DNA of 64,000 nucleotides from Elusimicrobiota bacterium (GCA_021730935.1 JAKFYJ010000015.1:1-64000), one strand, 5' to 3'. Shown: positions 7,912 to 17,407, counted from the stretch's first letter. Translations and numbers: made by a program. Notes: generated by a model from the letters alone, not told the origin.

Positions 7912-10626
7912 TTACTCCTTGAAGGAGGCGATCATTTCCCGAACCCGCAAAAGCTTCTCGGCGGATTCCTTTTGCCTCGCTTCGGCTTTCTGCACTTCTT
8001 CCGGAGGAGCGTGGGTCTTGAAATCGGGGTTTGAAAGGCGGACCTTGATGCGCTCGATGTCGGCTTCAAGGTTCTGGGACTCTTTGGCGAGCCGAAGTTT
8101 TTCTTTTTCTATGTCGATGAGTCCTTCCAGCGGAATAAATATCTGCAGGTTTTTGACCACGGCGGAGGCCGCCTTCGCGGGTTTGGGAAGATTTACGCCG
8201 AGGCTCACCTGTTCCGCTTTGCACAAGTGGCGGACATATCCAAGGTGGGACTCACAAAACTCCCTGAGAGATTCGTCCGCAAGGTTCAGGACCATGGAAA
8301 TTTTCTGGCCGGGAGGAACATTCATTTCGGAACGGATGGAGCGCACCGAGGAGACAATTTCCATGATGACTGCCATGTCCTCTTCGGCCTTGCGGTCGAT
8401 CCACTTGGGTTCCGGTTTGGGATAAGATTCAAGCAAAAGGGATTTTTCTTTCCCTGCGCCGAGCTCCTTCCAAAGTTCTTCGGTGATGAAAGGCATGATC
8501 GGGTGCAGGAGCTTGAGGGAATGGGCCAGGACATGTTCCAGGATCCAGAGAGAGTCCTCCATCCTTGATTTTGTGAGCTCGACATACCAGTCGCAGAACT
8601 CGCTCCAGAGGAACTGATAAATCGCGCGGCTGGCCTGAGCGATGTTATAGCTCTCGATGGATTCCGAGACGGTGAGGACCGTGTCCTGAAAACGGGAAAG
8701 GATCCAGCGGTCGGAGAGCTCCAGCGGCGCGTCTTTTCTCGGAGCGGTTTTGCCGCGGTTCATAAACACGAAACGGCTCATGTTCCAGATTTTGTTGGCA
8801 AAGTTGCGCGCTCCCACAAAAGTGTCGTCGGAAATCTGCATGTCGCGGCCCGGGATGCTCTGGGAAGCGAGCACGAAACGCAGGGCGTCTGTCCCGAACC
8901 TTTCCATCATCGTGAGGGGGTCGATCACGTTCCCGAGGGACTTGGACATTTTCTTGCCCTGTTTATCGCGAACGATGCCATGAATGAAAACCTGCTGATA
9001 GGGAATTTTCTCCTGGGTTTTTCCGGATTGTTTGGGGTCAAAGGTGAGTCCGAACATGACCATTCGGGCGACCCACAGATAAAGGATTTCGTGGCCCGTC
9101 ACAAGGACGGAAGTCGGATAATATTTTTTGAATTCCGGAACCGGCGTGGGCCAATTAAAAACGGAGGACGGCCAGAGCGCAGAAGAAAACCAGGTGTCCA
9201 AAACATCGGGGTCCTGCTCAAAATTTGTTCCCCCGCACTCGGCGCACTTGCCGGGAGCCTGAGCGCCGGAGACGGGAGCGCATGTCGTCTTGAGGGCCGG
9301 GTGATCCTTTTCATGGCCTTCCTGATTTTTGACGCAATACCAAATCGGAATGCGGTGGCCCCACCAGATCTGGCGGGAAATGCACCAGTCCCTGAGGTTG
9401 TCCATCCAAAGGAGATAAGGTTTCGTCCAGGACTCCGGGAAAATTTTTACGAGACCCTGGCGCGTGGCGTCCGCCGCTTCCAGAGACATTTCTTTGGTGT
9501 TCAAAAACCACTGGTCCGAGACGAGCGGCTCGATCACGGTCCCGCAGCGATAGCACGTTCCGACCGAGTGAGCATAATCCTCGATTTTTTCTATGAGGTT
9601 CTGCTTTTCCAGGTCTTCCAGAATCCGTTTGCGGCACTCTTCGCGGGAAAGGCCCGAATAAACGCCGGCTTCCTTCGTCATTTTTCCGTCGAAACCGATC
9701 ACTTCGATCTTCGCGAGGTTGTGCCGTTCTCCCATGTCAAAGTCCGCAGGGTCATGAGCAGGAGTCACTTTCACGACGCCTGTCCCGAATTTGGGATCCA
9801 CCGCAGAGTCCGTGATCACTTCAATTTCTTTGTCCACCAGGGGCAACTGGACCCACCAGCCGTGAATTTTTTCGTATCGCGAATCGTCGGGATTGACAGC
9901 CACCGCCGTGTCTCCGAGCAGTGTTTCCGGCCGAGTGGTCGCGACAACCAGAGGCACGCCCTGCCAGCCGTCCGCTTTGCCTGATAAAATGGGATAACGG
10001 ATATGATAAAGCTTGTCTTTCCGTTCCTCAAACTCCACTTCGATGTCCGAGAGAGCCGTGTGACAGCGGACGCACCAGTTGACCATGCGTTTGCCGCGAT
10101 AGATCCAGCCTTTTTTATAAAGCTCGATGAAAGCGTGAACCACGGCTTTGGAACAGGACTCGTCCATGGTGAAATGCGTGCGCGACCAGTCCAGCATGCT
10201 CCCCAACCGGCGGAGCTGCATGAGGATGGTGTCGCCGGACTCTTTGCGCCACTGCCACATGCGTTCCAGGAATTTTTCCCGGCCCAAATCGTGACGGGAT
10301 TTTTTCTCGGCCTTGAGGAGTTTCTCCACAACATTCTGCGTGGCGATGCCGCCGTGGTCGGTGCCCGGAACCCAGAGCGTGTCAAAACCGTTCATCTTCT
10401 TGAACCGGATCAAAATGTCCTGAAGGGTGTTATTCAAGGCGTGGCCCATGTGCAGAGAGCCCGTCACATTGGGCGGCGGGATCACGATCACATAGGGCGG
10501 TTTGTCGGACGAAGGATCCGGCTCGGCGAGCTTTTCCTGAACCCAAAAATCGGCCCACCGGCTTTCGATCAGCTTGGGATCATAAGCCTTGGGAATTTCG
10601 CGTGTTGGTTCTGGCATATCAGTCAT
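7912..10626 (-). CDS. valS: Valyl-tRNA synthetase
   Basis: This class I synthetase charges tRNA-Val. The HIGH motif is in PPNVTGSLHMGHAL near residue 50 and the KMSKS motif in GKKMSKSLGNVIDP near residue 560. The editing domain (VVATTRPETLLGDTAVAVNP) and the C-terminal coiled coil (LRLAKESQNLEADIERIKVRL) are present. At 904 residues the length is complete. An extended -10-like TGGTAAAAT abuts the first ATG, so ATG 10617 (fourth codon) may be the true start of a near-leaderless mRNA. It heads the minus-strand group running into the receiver and ubiA genes. Confidence 0.96.
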   Translation of the reverse strand: MTDMPEPTREIPKAYDPKLIESRWADFWVQEKLAEPDPSSDKPPYVIVIPPPNVTGSLHMGHALNNTLQDILIRFKKMNGFDTLWVPGTDHGGIATQNVVEKLLKAEKKSRHDLGREKFLERMWQWRKESGDTILMQLRRLGSMLDWSRTHFTMDESCSKAVVHAFIELYKKGWIYRGKRMVNWCVRCHTALSDIEVEFEERKDKLYHIRYPILSGKADGWQGVPLVVATTRPETLLGDTAVAVNPDDSRYEKIHGWWVQLPLVDKEIEVITDSAVDPKFGTGVVKVTPAHDPADFDMGERHNLAKIEVIGFDGKMTKEAGVYSGLSREECRKRILEDLEKQNLIEKIEDYAHSVGTCYRCGTVIEPLVSDQWFLNTKEMSLEAADATRQGLVKIFPESWTKPYLLWMDNLRDWCISRQIWWGHRIPIWYCVKNQEGHEKDHPALKTTCAPVSGAQAPGKCAECGGTNFEQDPDVLDTWFSSALWPSSVFNWPTPVPEFKKYYPTSVLVTGHEILYLWVARMVMFGLTFDPKQSGKTQEKIPYQQVFIHGIVRDKQGKKMSKSLGNVIDPLTMMERFGTDALRFVLASQSIPGRDMQISDDTFVGARNFANKIWNMSRFVFMNRGKTAPRKDAPLELSDRWILSRFQDTVLTVSESIESYNIAQASRAIYQFLWSEFCDWYVELTKSRMEDSLWILEHVLAHSLKLLHPIMPFITEELWKELGAGKEKSLLLESYPKPEPKWIDRKAEEDMAVIMEIVSSVRSIRSEMNVPPGQKISMVLNLADESLREFCESHLGYVRHLCKAEQVSLGVNLPKPAKAASAVVKNLQIFIPLEGLIDIEKEKLRLAKESQNLEADIERIKVRLSNPDFKTHAPPEEVQKAEARQKESAEKLLRVREMIASFKE

Positions 10627-10680
10627 ATTTTACCACATCCCGAGGGGCGGCGGGCGATGTATCTGGACGGAAAACGGGGA

Positions 10681-12006
10681 TCAGAGTTTTGAAATGAGGT
10701 CGGAGACCGCGGCCGTGATCATGTCCGCTGTCTGTCTCCCGAGGGACATGTTTTCTTCGTAACCGTCGTCGTGCCATTCAGAGTCGGGAACGATGTATCC
10801 GATCTCGTTGTTGCAGAGGCCGAATACAAAAGGATATCCGGGCGCCATTTTCCGTCTCAAAACATTTCCCAGTTCCGGGAACGCTTCGCCGGGCAAGGTC
10901 AAGATCTGAGCCGGGCCGATCTGAATGAACCCGATATCCGCGGGCAAATGATAGCCGTCGGCGTCTTTATGGATATATTCCCTGGAACTGCCGAACATGC
11001 CGGATTCAATGGCGCCGACATAGCGTTTATTATTCACGGGAAAAAGGATGTCTCTGGAACTGACCTTGAGCGTCTTGATCTCGACGGGTTTTTTATCGGA
11101 AAGGGATTCGATGACTTTTTCAGCCACGCCTTTGCCGACGCGGCCCCTGGACCAGAACGAATGGAACAGGACAAACGGCGACTGCATCCCGCCGATGTCG
11201 GCCGCGACAAACATCCCCACGCCGCCGTATTTTTTTTCGATCCTCTCGCGGAGGACGCCGGGATAATCCGAAGTGATCTCGGTGTTGCCCCCGTTCAGGA
11301 CTTCGGCGTGCATGGCATAATTCGCCAGGGTGGCGATCGCACGGTTTTCCTCGTCCACGAACTGCATCGTGAGGAGCATGTCGTTGATCACTTTGGGAGG
11401 CCTGGAATCCTCAATGGGGTTGTCATAGCGGATTTTCCCGAAAACCGCGCGGGCGGGCTTGAGTCGGCTCAAAGCGTCTTTGGCGCAGTCGAAAACATGG
11501 CCCCGCACATGGCTCAAAAATTCTTCGTCTTTGCCGGTTTTCCCGTCCTGACCCCACAGCCCGATCGCGTCCGGAGCGCTGTGATCGTGAGTGCTGCAGA
11601 TGAATATTCTTGAGGGAGAAACGCCCAGCTCTTTTTTGATCCGGGCCTTCACTGCGGCGACATCGTCGAAAAGATAGCCGATCAGGTCCACCGTGATGAT
11701 GAGCATGGGCTCGGTTCCGTCGCTCAGGGCCAGAGCCGTGGTCCAGAGATCGTCGTGCACGCCCGTGGCATAGCGGCCGCCCTGATACCCTGCCAGCCAG
11801 ACAGGGTCCCACTTGCCGTTCCGGTTATAATCCTTGAACGGTTCGCCGTCGTCATAACGGTGATTGTTGTTGGCGTCGCTGAAAGGTTCCACGACGGGCG
11901 TGATTTTGACCTTGGAAGCGCCGGCCATGAAATTGATTTTCGCCTCGGCGGCAAAAAGATTGGGAACCATAAGAAGCGCGGCCAAAACCGCATAACTTTT
12001 TTTCAT
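10681..12006 (-). CDS. Secreted neutral/alkaline ceramidase-like protein
   Basis: The 441-residue protein has a Sec signal peptide (about 19 residues, ending LFAAEA). It then carries the neutral/alkaline ceramidase-type N-domain pattern: AGASKVKITP near residue 28 and GVHDDLWTTALALSDG near residue 82, followed by ICSTHDHSAPDA, a metal-binding HDH. Between them is an Asp/Asn-rich insert (DANNNHRYDDGEPF and DYNRNGKWDP) resembling two EF-hand-like calcium loops. The protein is about 100-200 residues shorter than typical ceramidases. Hydrolysis of an amide-linked lipid is possible but unproven. It follows the CPBP gene by 2 nt. Confidence 0.7.
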   Translation of the reverse strand: MKKSYAVLAALLMVPNLFAAEAKINFMAGASKVKITPVVEPFSDANNNHRYDDGEPFKDYNRNGKWDPVWLAGYQGGRYATGVHDDLWTTALALSDGTEPMLIITVDLIGYLFDDVAAVKARIKKELGVSPSRIFICSTHDHSAPDAIGLWGQDGKTGKDEEFLSHVRGHVFDCAKDALSRLKPARAVFGKIRYDNPIEDSRPPKVINDMLLTMQFVDEENRAIATLANYAMHAEVLNGGNTEITSDYPGVLRERIEKKYGGVGMFVAADIGGMQSPFVLFHSFWSRGRVGKGVAEKVIESLSDKKPVEIKTLKVSSRDILFPVNNKRYVGAIESGMFGSSREYIHKDADGYHLPADIGFIQIGPAQILTLPGEAFPELGNVLRRKMAPGYPFVFGLCNNEIGYIVPDSEWHDDGYEENMSLGRQTADMITAAVSDLISKL

Positions 12007-12008
12007 GT

Positions 12009-13016
12009 TTATCCGCCCACTCCTTTAAAGAGGATGCCCCAGATGAAGTCCACGCCCATGTGCACGACGGCGGCGATGGTGATTTTGCCCGTGACCATAA
12101 ATGTCCATCCGTAAAATGCGCCCGCGATGGCGGCCAGGATCACATAAGGCCAGCTCGGCGGGTTCAAGTTGTTGTAATGAGCCATGCCGAAAATAACCGA
12201 GGCGGCCGCGAGCGCGATCCATTTTGAATAAGGCAGACGGCTGAAAATTTTCGCGCACAGGTTCTGGATGATGCTCCGGAAAAGCAGTTCTTCCGGCAGG
12301 GCCACCAGAAAATAGATCCCAAAGATACTTTCTACCATTTCCGCCACGGGAGTGTCAAAGCCGCCATACCGCAAAAAATTGAGGCGGATCCCGATGGGGA
12401 TGAGAGTGACTGAAAGGGCGAGAAGCGAAAAAACAACCGGGACGAAATCCGGCCATTTCCACCGGAAGTGATATCCGATGTCCGGCAGGTTTCTGACGAT
12501 GAGAAAGAGATAAAGTCCCAGGACCGGAGCGCCGAAAGCGAGAGCGGGGATTTGGATGCCTTCGCTGAATTTAATGTCAAAGCCCGACAATTTTCCGAAC
12601 TCGATCGGGAGCCAGAGAATGAGAGCAGCAAGAAATTCTTTCACGTAAAATTTATGGTTCTCCAGCACAGGCGAGACAAGCAGGATCAGCGGGACAAGAA
12701 CCCAAAGCGCCAAGCGCAGAAACAGGCTGGGACTGAAATTGCCCGGCCAGACGCTCGCGATGACATAAGCCGCAAGAATCCCTGCGGGGATCAGGAGCTT
12801 GTTTAAAAATGACCGGCCCGCAAACACGCGGGAACGCTCGCAAAAAACTTCCGAACTGTATAGGATATAGGGGATGAGAAGAACGGAAAAAGGGATGAAC
12901 CCCTGGAAATATGACGCGGACCAGAAATGGATTTTGGCAAGAACCTCGAGGAGGACCGTGGCAATGCTGAAAAGCAAAACCAGGAGCCCGAGGGCAATTT
13001 TAAATTCCTTATTCAT
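12009..13016 (-). CDS. CPBP-family intramembrane metalloprotease
   Basis: This multi-pass protein (about eight hydrophobic segments) has the three CPBP motifs: EELLFRSIIQ (EExxxR), FGMAHYNN (FxxxHxxN) and HMGVDFIW (HxxxD). The family includes Rce1-like proteases and bacteriocin-tolerance proteins that cleave within membranes. The track start at 13121 is unlikely because it reads through a non-hydrophobic stretch that overlaps the divergent gene. ATG 13016 (MNKEFKIALGLLVLL) gives a normal N-terminus, with ATG 13031 as the alternative. Its stop is 2 nt from the ceramidase-like gene. The substrate is unknown. Confidence 0.82.
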   Translation of the reverse strand: MNKEFKIALGLLVLLFSIATVLLEVLAKIHFWSASYFQGFIPFSVLLIPYILYSSEVFCERSRVFAGRSFLNKLLIPAGILAAYVIASVWPGNFSPSLFLRLALWVLVPLILLVSPVLENHKFYVKEFLAALILWLPIEFGKLSGFDIKFSEGIQIPALAFGAPVLGLYLFLIVRNLPDIGYHFRWKWPDFVPVVFSLLALSVTLIPIGIRLNFLRYGGFDTPVAEMVESIFGIYFLVALPEELLFRSIIQNLCAKIFSRLPYSKWIALAAASVIFGMAHYNNLNPPSWPYVILAAIAGAFYGWTFMVTGKITIAAVVHMGVDFIWGILFKGVGG

Positions 13017-13022
13017 CCCGTG

Positions 13023-13664
13023 TTGATTCATAAAAAAAATCGCCGGTCCGCCGTTCAGGTGTGCATCGAAATCGCTCTTATCCTGGCCTATATCTGGATC
13101 GTGGAACGCGTCAGCCCCCAAGGGTTCAACGCCGTTTTCCTCTGGGGCCTGGTCGTGGGGTTCCCCGTGGCCTGCATCGCGCTTGACCAGAGGGAGTTCC
13201 CGGAATTCAGCCTCGACTGGCAGGCCTTCCTCAACTGTCTCCGCATACTGGTCTGGTTCACGGTGCTGGCGACTGGACTCCTCACGGCGATGTCGCTCTA
13301 TTTCAAAACTTTCAATTATGACGGACAGTTCTTAAAGCGCGTCTCCGAATATATTTTCTGGGCGTTCCTTCAGCAAATCGGCCTTCAAACTTTTCTCACC
13401 CACCGCGTCGGCAAAGTCGTTTCAAACAGACGCCTCGCCGCCCTTGCAAGTTCTTCTTTGTTCGCTCTCCTGCATTTCCCCAATCCCGTGCTGATGGCGT
13501 TCACCTGGGTCAGCGGGTTTTTTTGGGCTTTGTCTTATCTTGAGGCGCCGAATTTATATGCGATCGCGATTTCCCACGGATGGCTCGCGGTCATCGCGCT
13601 CCACAGCGTGCCCTCGTCCTGGCTCCACGGCCTCCGCGTGGGCCCCACCTACTGGACTTACTGA
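13023..13664 (+). CDS. CPBP-like membrane protein with substituted active-site Glu pair
   Basis: This multi-pass protein is divergent from the intact CPBP gene. Motif 2 is present (FALLHFPNPVLM), and a motif-3-like His (AISHGWLAVI) is visible. The first motif reads FLQQIGLQTFL where EExxxR is expected, so the catalytic Glu pair is QQ. It may be a non-proteolytic CPBP relative. The start is uncertain: TTG 13023 gives a basic N-terminus (LIHKKNRRS) before the first helix. GTG 13059 would remove it, and the track start 12927 lies inside the opposite gene. No SD is evident. Confidence 0.65.
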   Translation: MIHKKNRRSAVQVCIEIALILAYIWIVERVSPQGFNAVFLWGLVVGFPVACIALDQREFPEFSLDWQAFLNCLRILVWFTVLATGLLTAMSLYFKTFNYDGQFLKRVSEYIFWAFLQQIGLQTFLTHRVGKVVSNRRLAALASSSLFALLHFPNPVLMAFTWVSGFFWALSYLEAPNLYAIAISHGWLAVIALHSVPSSWLHGLRVGPTYWTY

Positions 13665-14005
13665 TTTACTTTTAGCGGAACTTTATACGCCCGCCTTGGC
13701 CGCGGCAACCCGTGGTGGATGGCGTGCCGTTCTTCTTTTTCCATGATGACGTCGATGGCGCTCCGAAATGAGCCGATGATCACCAGGAGCCAGCCCAGGA
13801 CATGCGAGACGACGCTCCCGATGCTTCCGATGTTCTGAAGGAATTCCACTTTGGAGGGGCCCAGAGTGAAGGCCGCGCCCAGGAGGAAGAACAAACCTCC
13901 CACGCCCACCATGTCATAGGGCTTCTTGTAGATTTCGTATCCGGCGAGCTTTGCGAACAACGGCGCCGAGAGGCAGGCGATCCCGAGAATGATGGTCTCG
14001 TACAT
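13658..14005 (-). CDS. Hypothetical three-helix membrane protein
   Basis: I recognise no family for this 115-residue protein. It has a hydrophobic N-terminus, a central pair of helices (VGVGGLFFLLGAAFTL and SVVSHVLGWLLVIIG), and a basic C-terminal tail. A purine-rich SD (GAAGGGGG) precedes the ATG, and a TATATT -10-like element lies about 30 nt further up. The 3' end overlaps the convergent CPBP-like gene by 7 nt. A hairpin (CCCT-GAAA / TTTC-AGGG) lies between it and the upstream cardiolipin synthase gene. Confidence 0.65.
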   Translation of the reverse strand: MYETIILGIACLSAPLFAKLAGYEIYKKPYDMVGVGGLFFLLGAAFTLGPSKVEFLQNIGSIGSVVSHVLGWLLVIIGSFRSAIDVIMEKEERHAIHHGLPRPRRAYKVPLKVNQ

Positions 14006-14074
14006 TGTTGCACCCCCTTCTTTCGTCTAACAAATATACCCCCTGAAAGGCGGTTTTTCAAGGGTTCGGAATTG

Positions 14075-15472
14075 TTATAAAAGAGGGGAAAAAAGGCGGG
14101 CGGCTCCGTCCCTGAGACGGACGGGCATGGGCCTGGAATCCACTTTGGACTTTGTGATTTCCCGAGCCTGGCTTATTTTGCGGTCCACCAGAGCTGAGAG
14201 GTTTCGGGCGAGAGGAAGATCATAACATTCCACGTCCAGTTCAAAGTTGAGCCGGAGACTCCTGCGGTCCCAGTTTGAGGAGCCGAAGAGGACCCAGGCC
14301 TCGTCAATGATCAAAAGCTTGCTGTGGTCAAAAGGCGCGGGCGTGCTCCAGACGCGGCACCCTCTCTCAAGGACTTGCCAGAGCATGGACTGCGTTGCCC
14401 AGCGCACCAGCATGAGATCATTTTTTTCCGGCATGATAATGTCCACCCGCACACCGCTCATGGCGGCCAAGTTCAGAGCGTTGATGAGGGTTGTGTCCGG
14501 CAGAAAATAGGGCGTCATGATTTTTATGGATTTCCGGGCGTTCGTGATGGCGCTGAGGAGAATCCAGCGGCAGTGATCCAGATCTTCGTCGGGGCCGGAA
14601 CTCACCGCCCGGGCCTCGGCGTCCCCTGACTCGGAAAGTTTCGGAAACCAATTTTCTCCGTCAATAAATTCTCCTGTCGTGAACGCCCAATCCAGACGAA
14701 ATGTCTCCTGAACGCGGGCCACCACCGGGCCTTCCAGGCGGAAATGGATGTCCTGGATGGGGTCAGAGGTGATGTTCATGCTCCCCGTAAACGCAATTTT
14801 TCCGTCGATCGTCAGAATTTTCCTGTGATTGCGCAGATTAAAATAAGCCATGCGCCAGGGCAGGAGAGTGGGCATGAAATAGGCCACCCTCGCGCCATTC
14901 TTTTTTAGATCCTTATATACCGAAGACCAAAAAAATCCTGAACCGACATCATCGATCAGGACCCGGACCTGAACCTTCCTCAAGGCCGCTCTGGACAAAG
15001 CGTCAATAAACATCCGGCCGGATGAATCATGGTTGAAAATGTAAGTTGAGAGACAGACGGAATTTTTCGCTTCGTTGATGGCCTGAACCATGGCGGGATA
15101 GGCCTTGTCACGATGATCAAAAAAATCAACCTTGTTGCCGAAAGTGAGCGGATTTTTTACGACCCGCTCAACGAGGTGAGAAAGGGAAAGGAGGTGCTCG
15201 AACCCTTCGGGCAATGAGGCGGCAAACTTTTCGTCGTCAAGCTGGATCTTCGCGGCGGATTTTGAAGTGATCCTTCTTTTTTTAAGGCGGGAGGCTTTGC
15301 GTTCGATGCGGTTGATGCCGAAGAAATAATACAGAACGGGCCCCGCGATGGGAAGAGCCCAAACCACCACCACCCACCAGGCCGCGGAGTGAGGGTCCCT
15401 GCGTCTGAGAATAGCGTGACCTGTTGAGAATACCGCGGGCAGAATATACAGGACGCCGAGGAGCACTCTCAT
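14075..15472 (-). CDS. cls: Cardiolipin synthase (phospholipase D superfamily)
   Basis: Cls condenses phosphatidylglycerol molecules to cardiolipin at the inner membrane. Two N-terminal membrane helices (residues 1-55) precede two PLD domains with HKD motifs: NHRKILTIDGKIAFTGSMN near residue 220 and DHSKLLIIDEAWVLFGSSN near residue 400. At 465 residues the length is typical. It begins 10 nt after the ABC ATPase gene and is likely the last gene of that minus-strand operon. A 6-bp inverted repeat (ACTCTC/GAGAGT) spans the start codon. Other PLD-type transferases are possible but less likely. Confidence 0.88.
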   Translation of the reverse strand: MRVLLGVLYILPAVFSTGHAILRRRDPHSAAWWVVVVWALPIAGPVLYYFFGINRIERKASRLKKRRITSKSAAKIQLDDEKFAASLPEGFEHLLSLSHLVERVVKNPLTFGNKVDFFDHRDKAYPAMVQAINEAKNSVCLSTYIFNHDSSGRMFIDALSRAALRKVQVRVLIDDVGSGFFWSSVYKDLKKNGARVAYFMPTLLPWRMAYFNLRNHRKILTIDGKIAFTGSMNITSDPIQDIHFRLEGPVVARVQETFRLDWAFTTGEFIDGENWFPKLSESGDAEARAVSSGPDEDLDHCRWILLSAITNARKSIKIMTPYFLPDTTLINALNLAAMSGVRVDIIMPEKNDLMLVRWATQSMLWQVLERGCRVWSTPAPFDHSKLLIIDEAWVLFGSSNWDRRSLRLNFELDVECYDLPLARNLSALVDRKISQAREITKSKVDSRPMPVRLRDGAARLFSPLL

Positions 15473-15481
15473 GAAGAGAGT

Positions 15482-16150
15482 TTATAATTTTTCTTTTACG
15501 ATGTGTCCGTCCACGAGATGAATTCTGCGGCCCGCGTGGCTGGCGAAATCCATGTCGTGGGTCACCATGATGACGGTGGTCCCAAGCTTGGAATTGCAGT
15601 CACGGATGATTTTCATCACAAGTTCTCCGTTGACGGAATCCAAAGACCCTGTGGGCTCGTCCGCAAAAAGATATCTCGGCTCCATGCAAAGAGCCCGCGC
15701 AATCGCCACGCGTTGCATTTCGCCTCCGGACAATTGCCTGGGCAAGCGGTCCGCCTTGTCTCCCATCCCAAACTCATTAAGGAGCGAAAGACCATACGCT
15801 TTCCGTTCTTCTTCTCGGCCATATTTTCGAGCGGGCAATAAAATATTCTCCAAAGCCGTGAGTTCCGCGATCAGAAAATGGAATTGAAAAACGAACCCCA
15901 TCTTTTCGTTGCGGAAACGGTGAAGGTCTTCGGATTTCATTCGGGTGATGTCAACGCCGTCGATTTCGATGGTTCCGCCCGTCGCCTTGTCCAGACTGCT
16001 CAGCAAATAAAGGAGCGTGCTCTTGCCCGCTCCGGAACGGCCCGTCAATGCCACGAATTCTCCGTCTTTAATTTCAAGATTTATGTCGGACAGGATCCGG
16101 TTGGAAGAGTTGCCGATGAATTTTTCCACGCCTCTGGCGGAAATGCCCAC
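15482..16150 (-). CDS. LolD/MacB-type ABC transporter ATPase
   Basis: The 222-residue nucleotide-binding subunit has Walker A GRSGAGKST, Q-loop VFQFHFLI, signature LSGGEMQRVAIARAL, Walker B YLFADEPTG and switch His VTHDMD. This is the FtsE/LolD/MacB class, which pairs with FtsX-domain permeases. The start is GTG, 3 nt after the permease stop. With the permease and membrane-fusion protein upstream it forms a tripartite exporter. The cargo (lipoprotein, lipid, glycolipid or small molecule) cannot be read from the sequence. Confidence 0.9.
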   Translation of the reverse strand: MGISARGVEKFIGNSSNRILSDINLEIKDGEFVALTGRSGAGKSTLLYLLSSLDKATGGTIEIDGVDITRMKSEDLHRFRNEKMGFVFQFHFLIAELTALENILLPARKYGREEERKAYGLSLLNEFGMGDKADRLPRQLSGGEMQRVAIARALCMEPRYLFADEPTGSLDSVNGELVMKIIRDCNSKLGTTVIMVTHDMDFASHAGRRIHLVDGHIVKEKL

Positions 16151-16153
16151 GGG

Positions 16154-17407
16154 TCACTCCGCTCCGGCTCGGATGATTTCGATGGGCGTGAGTTTTCCCG
16201 CGGCGCGCGCGGGGAGAATGCTGGCAAGCGAAGACGCTATCAAAGCCAACAGAGCGGCCTGAACATAAATGTAAGGGTCAAAGGAAATCATGAGGTGTCC
16301 TGTCCCGATCGCCATGGGTCCGCCTCCGAAGGGAATCGTCTGAAGATAAAGGCATGCGGCATATCCGAACAAAAGTCCCGTGAGCGCGCCGGAAACTCCG
16401 AGCATGAATCCTTGAGAGAAGAAGAGCCAGAGGATGTCCCGCGTGTCATATCCCATGGAACGCAGGATCGCGATGTCCTGCCGTTTGTGCATCACGGTCA
16501 TGTTGAGGACATTGTATATGCCGAACGCCGCCACGATTAAAATAGCGCCGATGGACATAAACCGGACCATGTCTTGAATGCGGAATACGTCGAATAAATT
16601 GGAATTGATCTGGTCCCAGCTTTCCACCTTTTCAGGCCCGATGGCCGCCCAGGTGTTGGCGATGGCCGCCGCCTGAGAATGGTCATGCAATTTTACCGCA
16701 ATGGCATTCACCTGATTGAGAGTCCTTTTTACTTTTTGGACGTCGCCCAAAGAACCATAGGCGTTCACATCCGCAAGGCGGTTCCCGGTTCGATAGACCC
16801 CGACAACCTTGAACGGCGCGGGAGGTGTGTTGGCCAGAGAGACATAAACATTTTGAGAAACTTCCACGCCCAATTTTTTCTTGAGCTCAGATCCGATGAT
16901 GAGACGGTTGCCTCCGGAAGCGAGGTCCGCGAATTTGCCTTCGATGACATAATCGCCGATGGTGGTGACTTTCTGCTGTTGAAGGGGATCGCATCCGGTC
17001 AAGATCGCAGAAAAATTGGCTTTGCCGTTGGCGAAGATGACGGGAGCGGTCAGCTGGGGAGAATAGGCCGCCACGCGGGGATCGTTCTTGAGGCGCTGAT
17101 ACCAGCTCTGGGGATTTTCAACAATGGCGCTGTCTTTTCTGCCCGAGGGAGGAACGGTCCAAAAGATGTGCTGATATGCCGACGAGAAAAAGGAGTTGTC
17201 CAAAGAGCGTTCGGTCAGGAAATCTTCGCGCGACTGGATGAGGACATGGGCGCTGTTGTTGATGAGCTGGTCGATCAGATAATATCGGAATCCGAGCATG
17301 AAGCCGGAGATGGTGACATAAGCCGCGGCGCCGAAGAAAATTCCAAGGAGAGTGAGGAGGGTTTGGCGGGGCCGCGAGAAAAGATAGCGGAGCGCGAGCG
17401 CATTCAT
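16154..17407 (-). CDS. FtsX/MacB-type ABC transporter permease
   Basis: The 417-residue permease has the four-helix MacB/LolC layout. One helix lies at the N-terminus (LLGIFFGAAAYVTISGFML), a large periplasmic domain spans about residues 40-280, and three C-terminal helices form the FtsX domain (VLNMTVMHKRQDIAILRSMG is the conserved coupling region). It overlaps the upstream fusion-protein gene by 4 nt (ATGA), so the two are translationally coupled. The ATPase follows. The arrangement matches MacAB/DevBCA-like exporters. Confidence 0.9.
   Translation of the reverse strand: MNALALRYLFSRPRQTLLTLLGIFFGAAAYVTISGFMLGFRYYLIDQLINNSAHVLIQSREDFLTERSLDNSFFSSAYQHIFWTVPPSGRKDSAIVENPQSWYQRLKNDPRVAAYSPQLTAPVIFANGKANFSAILTGCDPLQQQKVTTIGDYVIEGKFADLASGGNRLIIGSELKKKLGVEVSQNVYVSLANTPPAPFKVVGVYRTGNRLADVNAYGSLGDVQKVKRTLNQVNAIAVKLHDHSQAAAIANTWAAIGPEKVESWDQINSNLFDVFRIQDMVRFMSIGAILIVAAFGIYNVLNMTVMHKRQDIAILRSMGYDTRDILWLFFSQGFMLGVSGALTGLLFGYAACLYLQTIPFGGGPMAIGTGHLMISFDPYIYVQAALLALIASSLASILPARAAGKLTPIEIIRAGAE

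Noticed and set aside
8980-9984. 334-residue plus-strand ORF opposite valS
   Set aside because: Antisense to the conserved synthetase core. No SD and no recognisable domains.
14041-14064. CCCTGAAA...TTTCAAGGG hairpin as terminator of the cardiolipin synthase operon
   Set aside because: Stem is interrupted and no U-tract follows in the direction of transcription. Kept only as context for the neighbouring gene.
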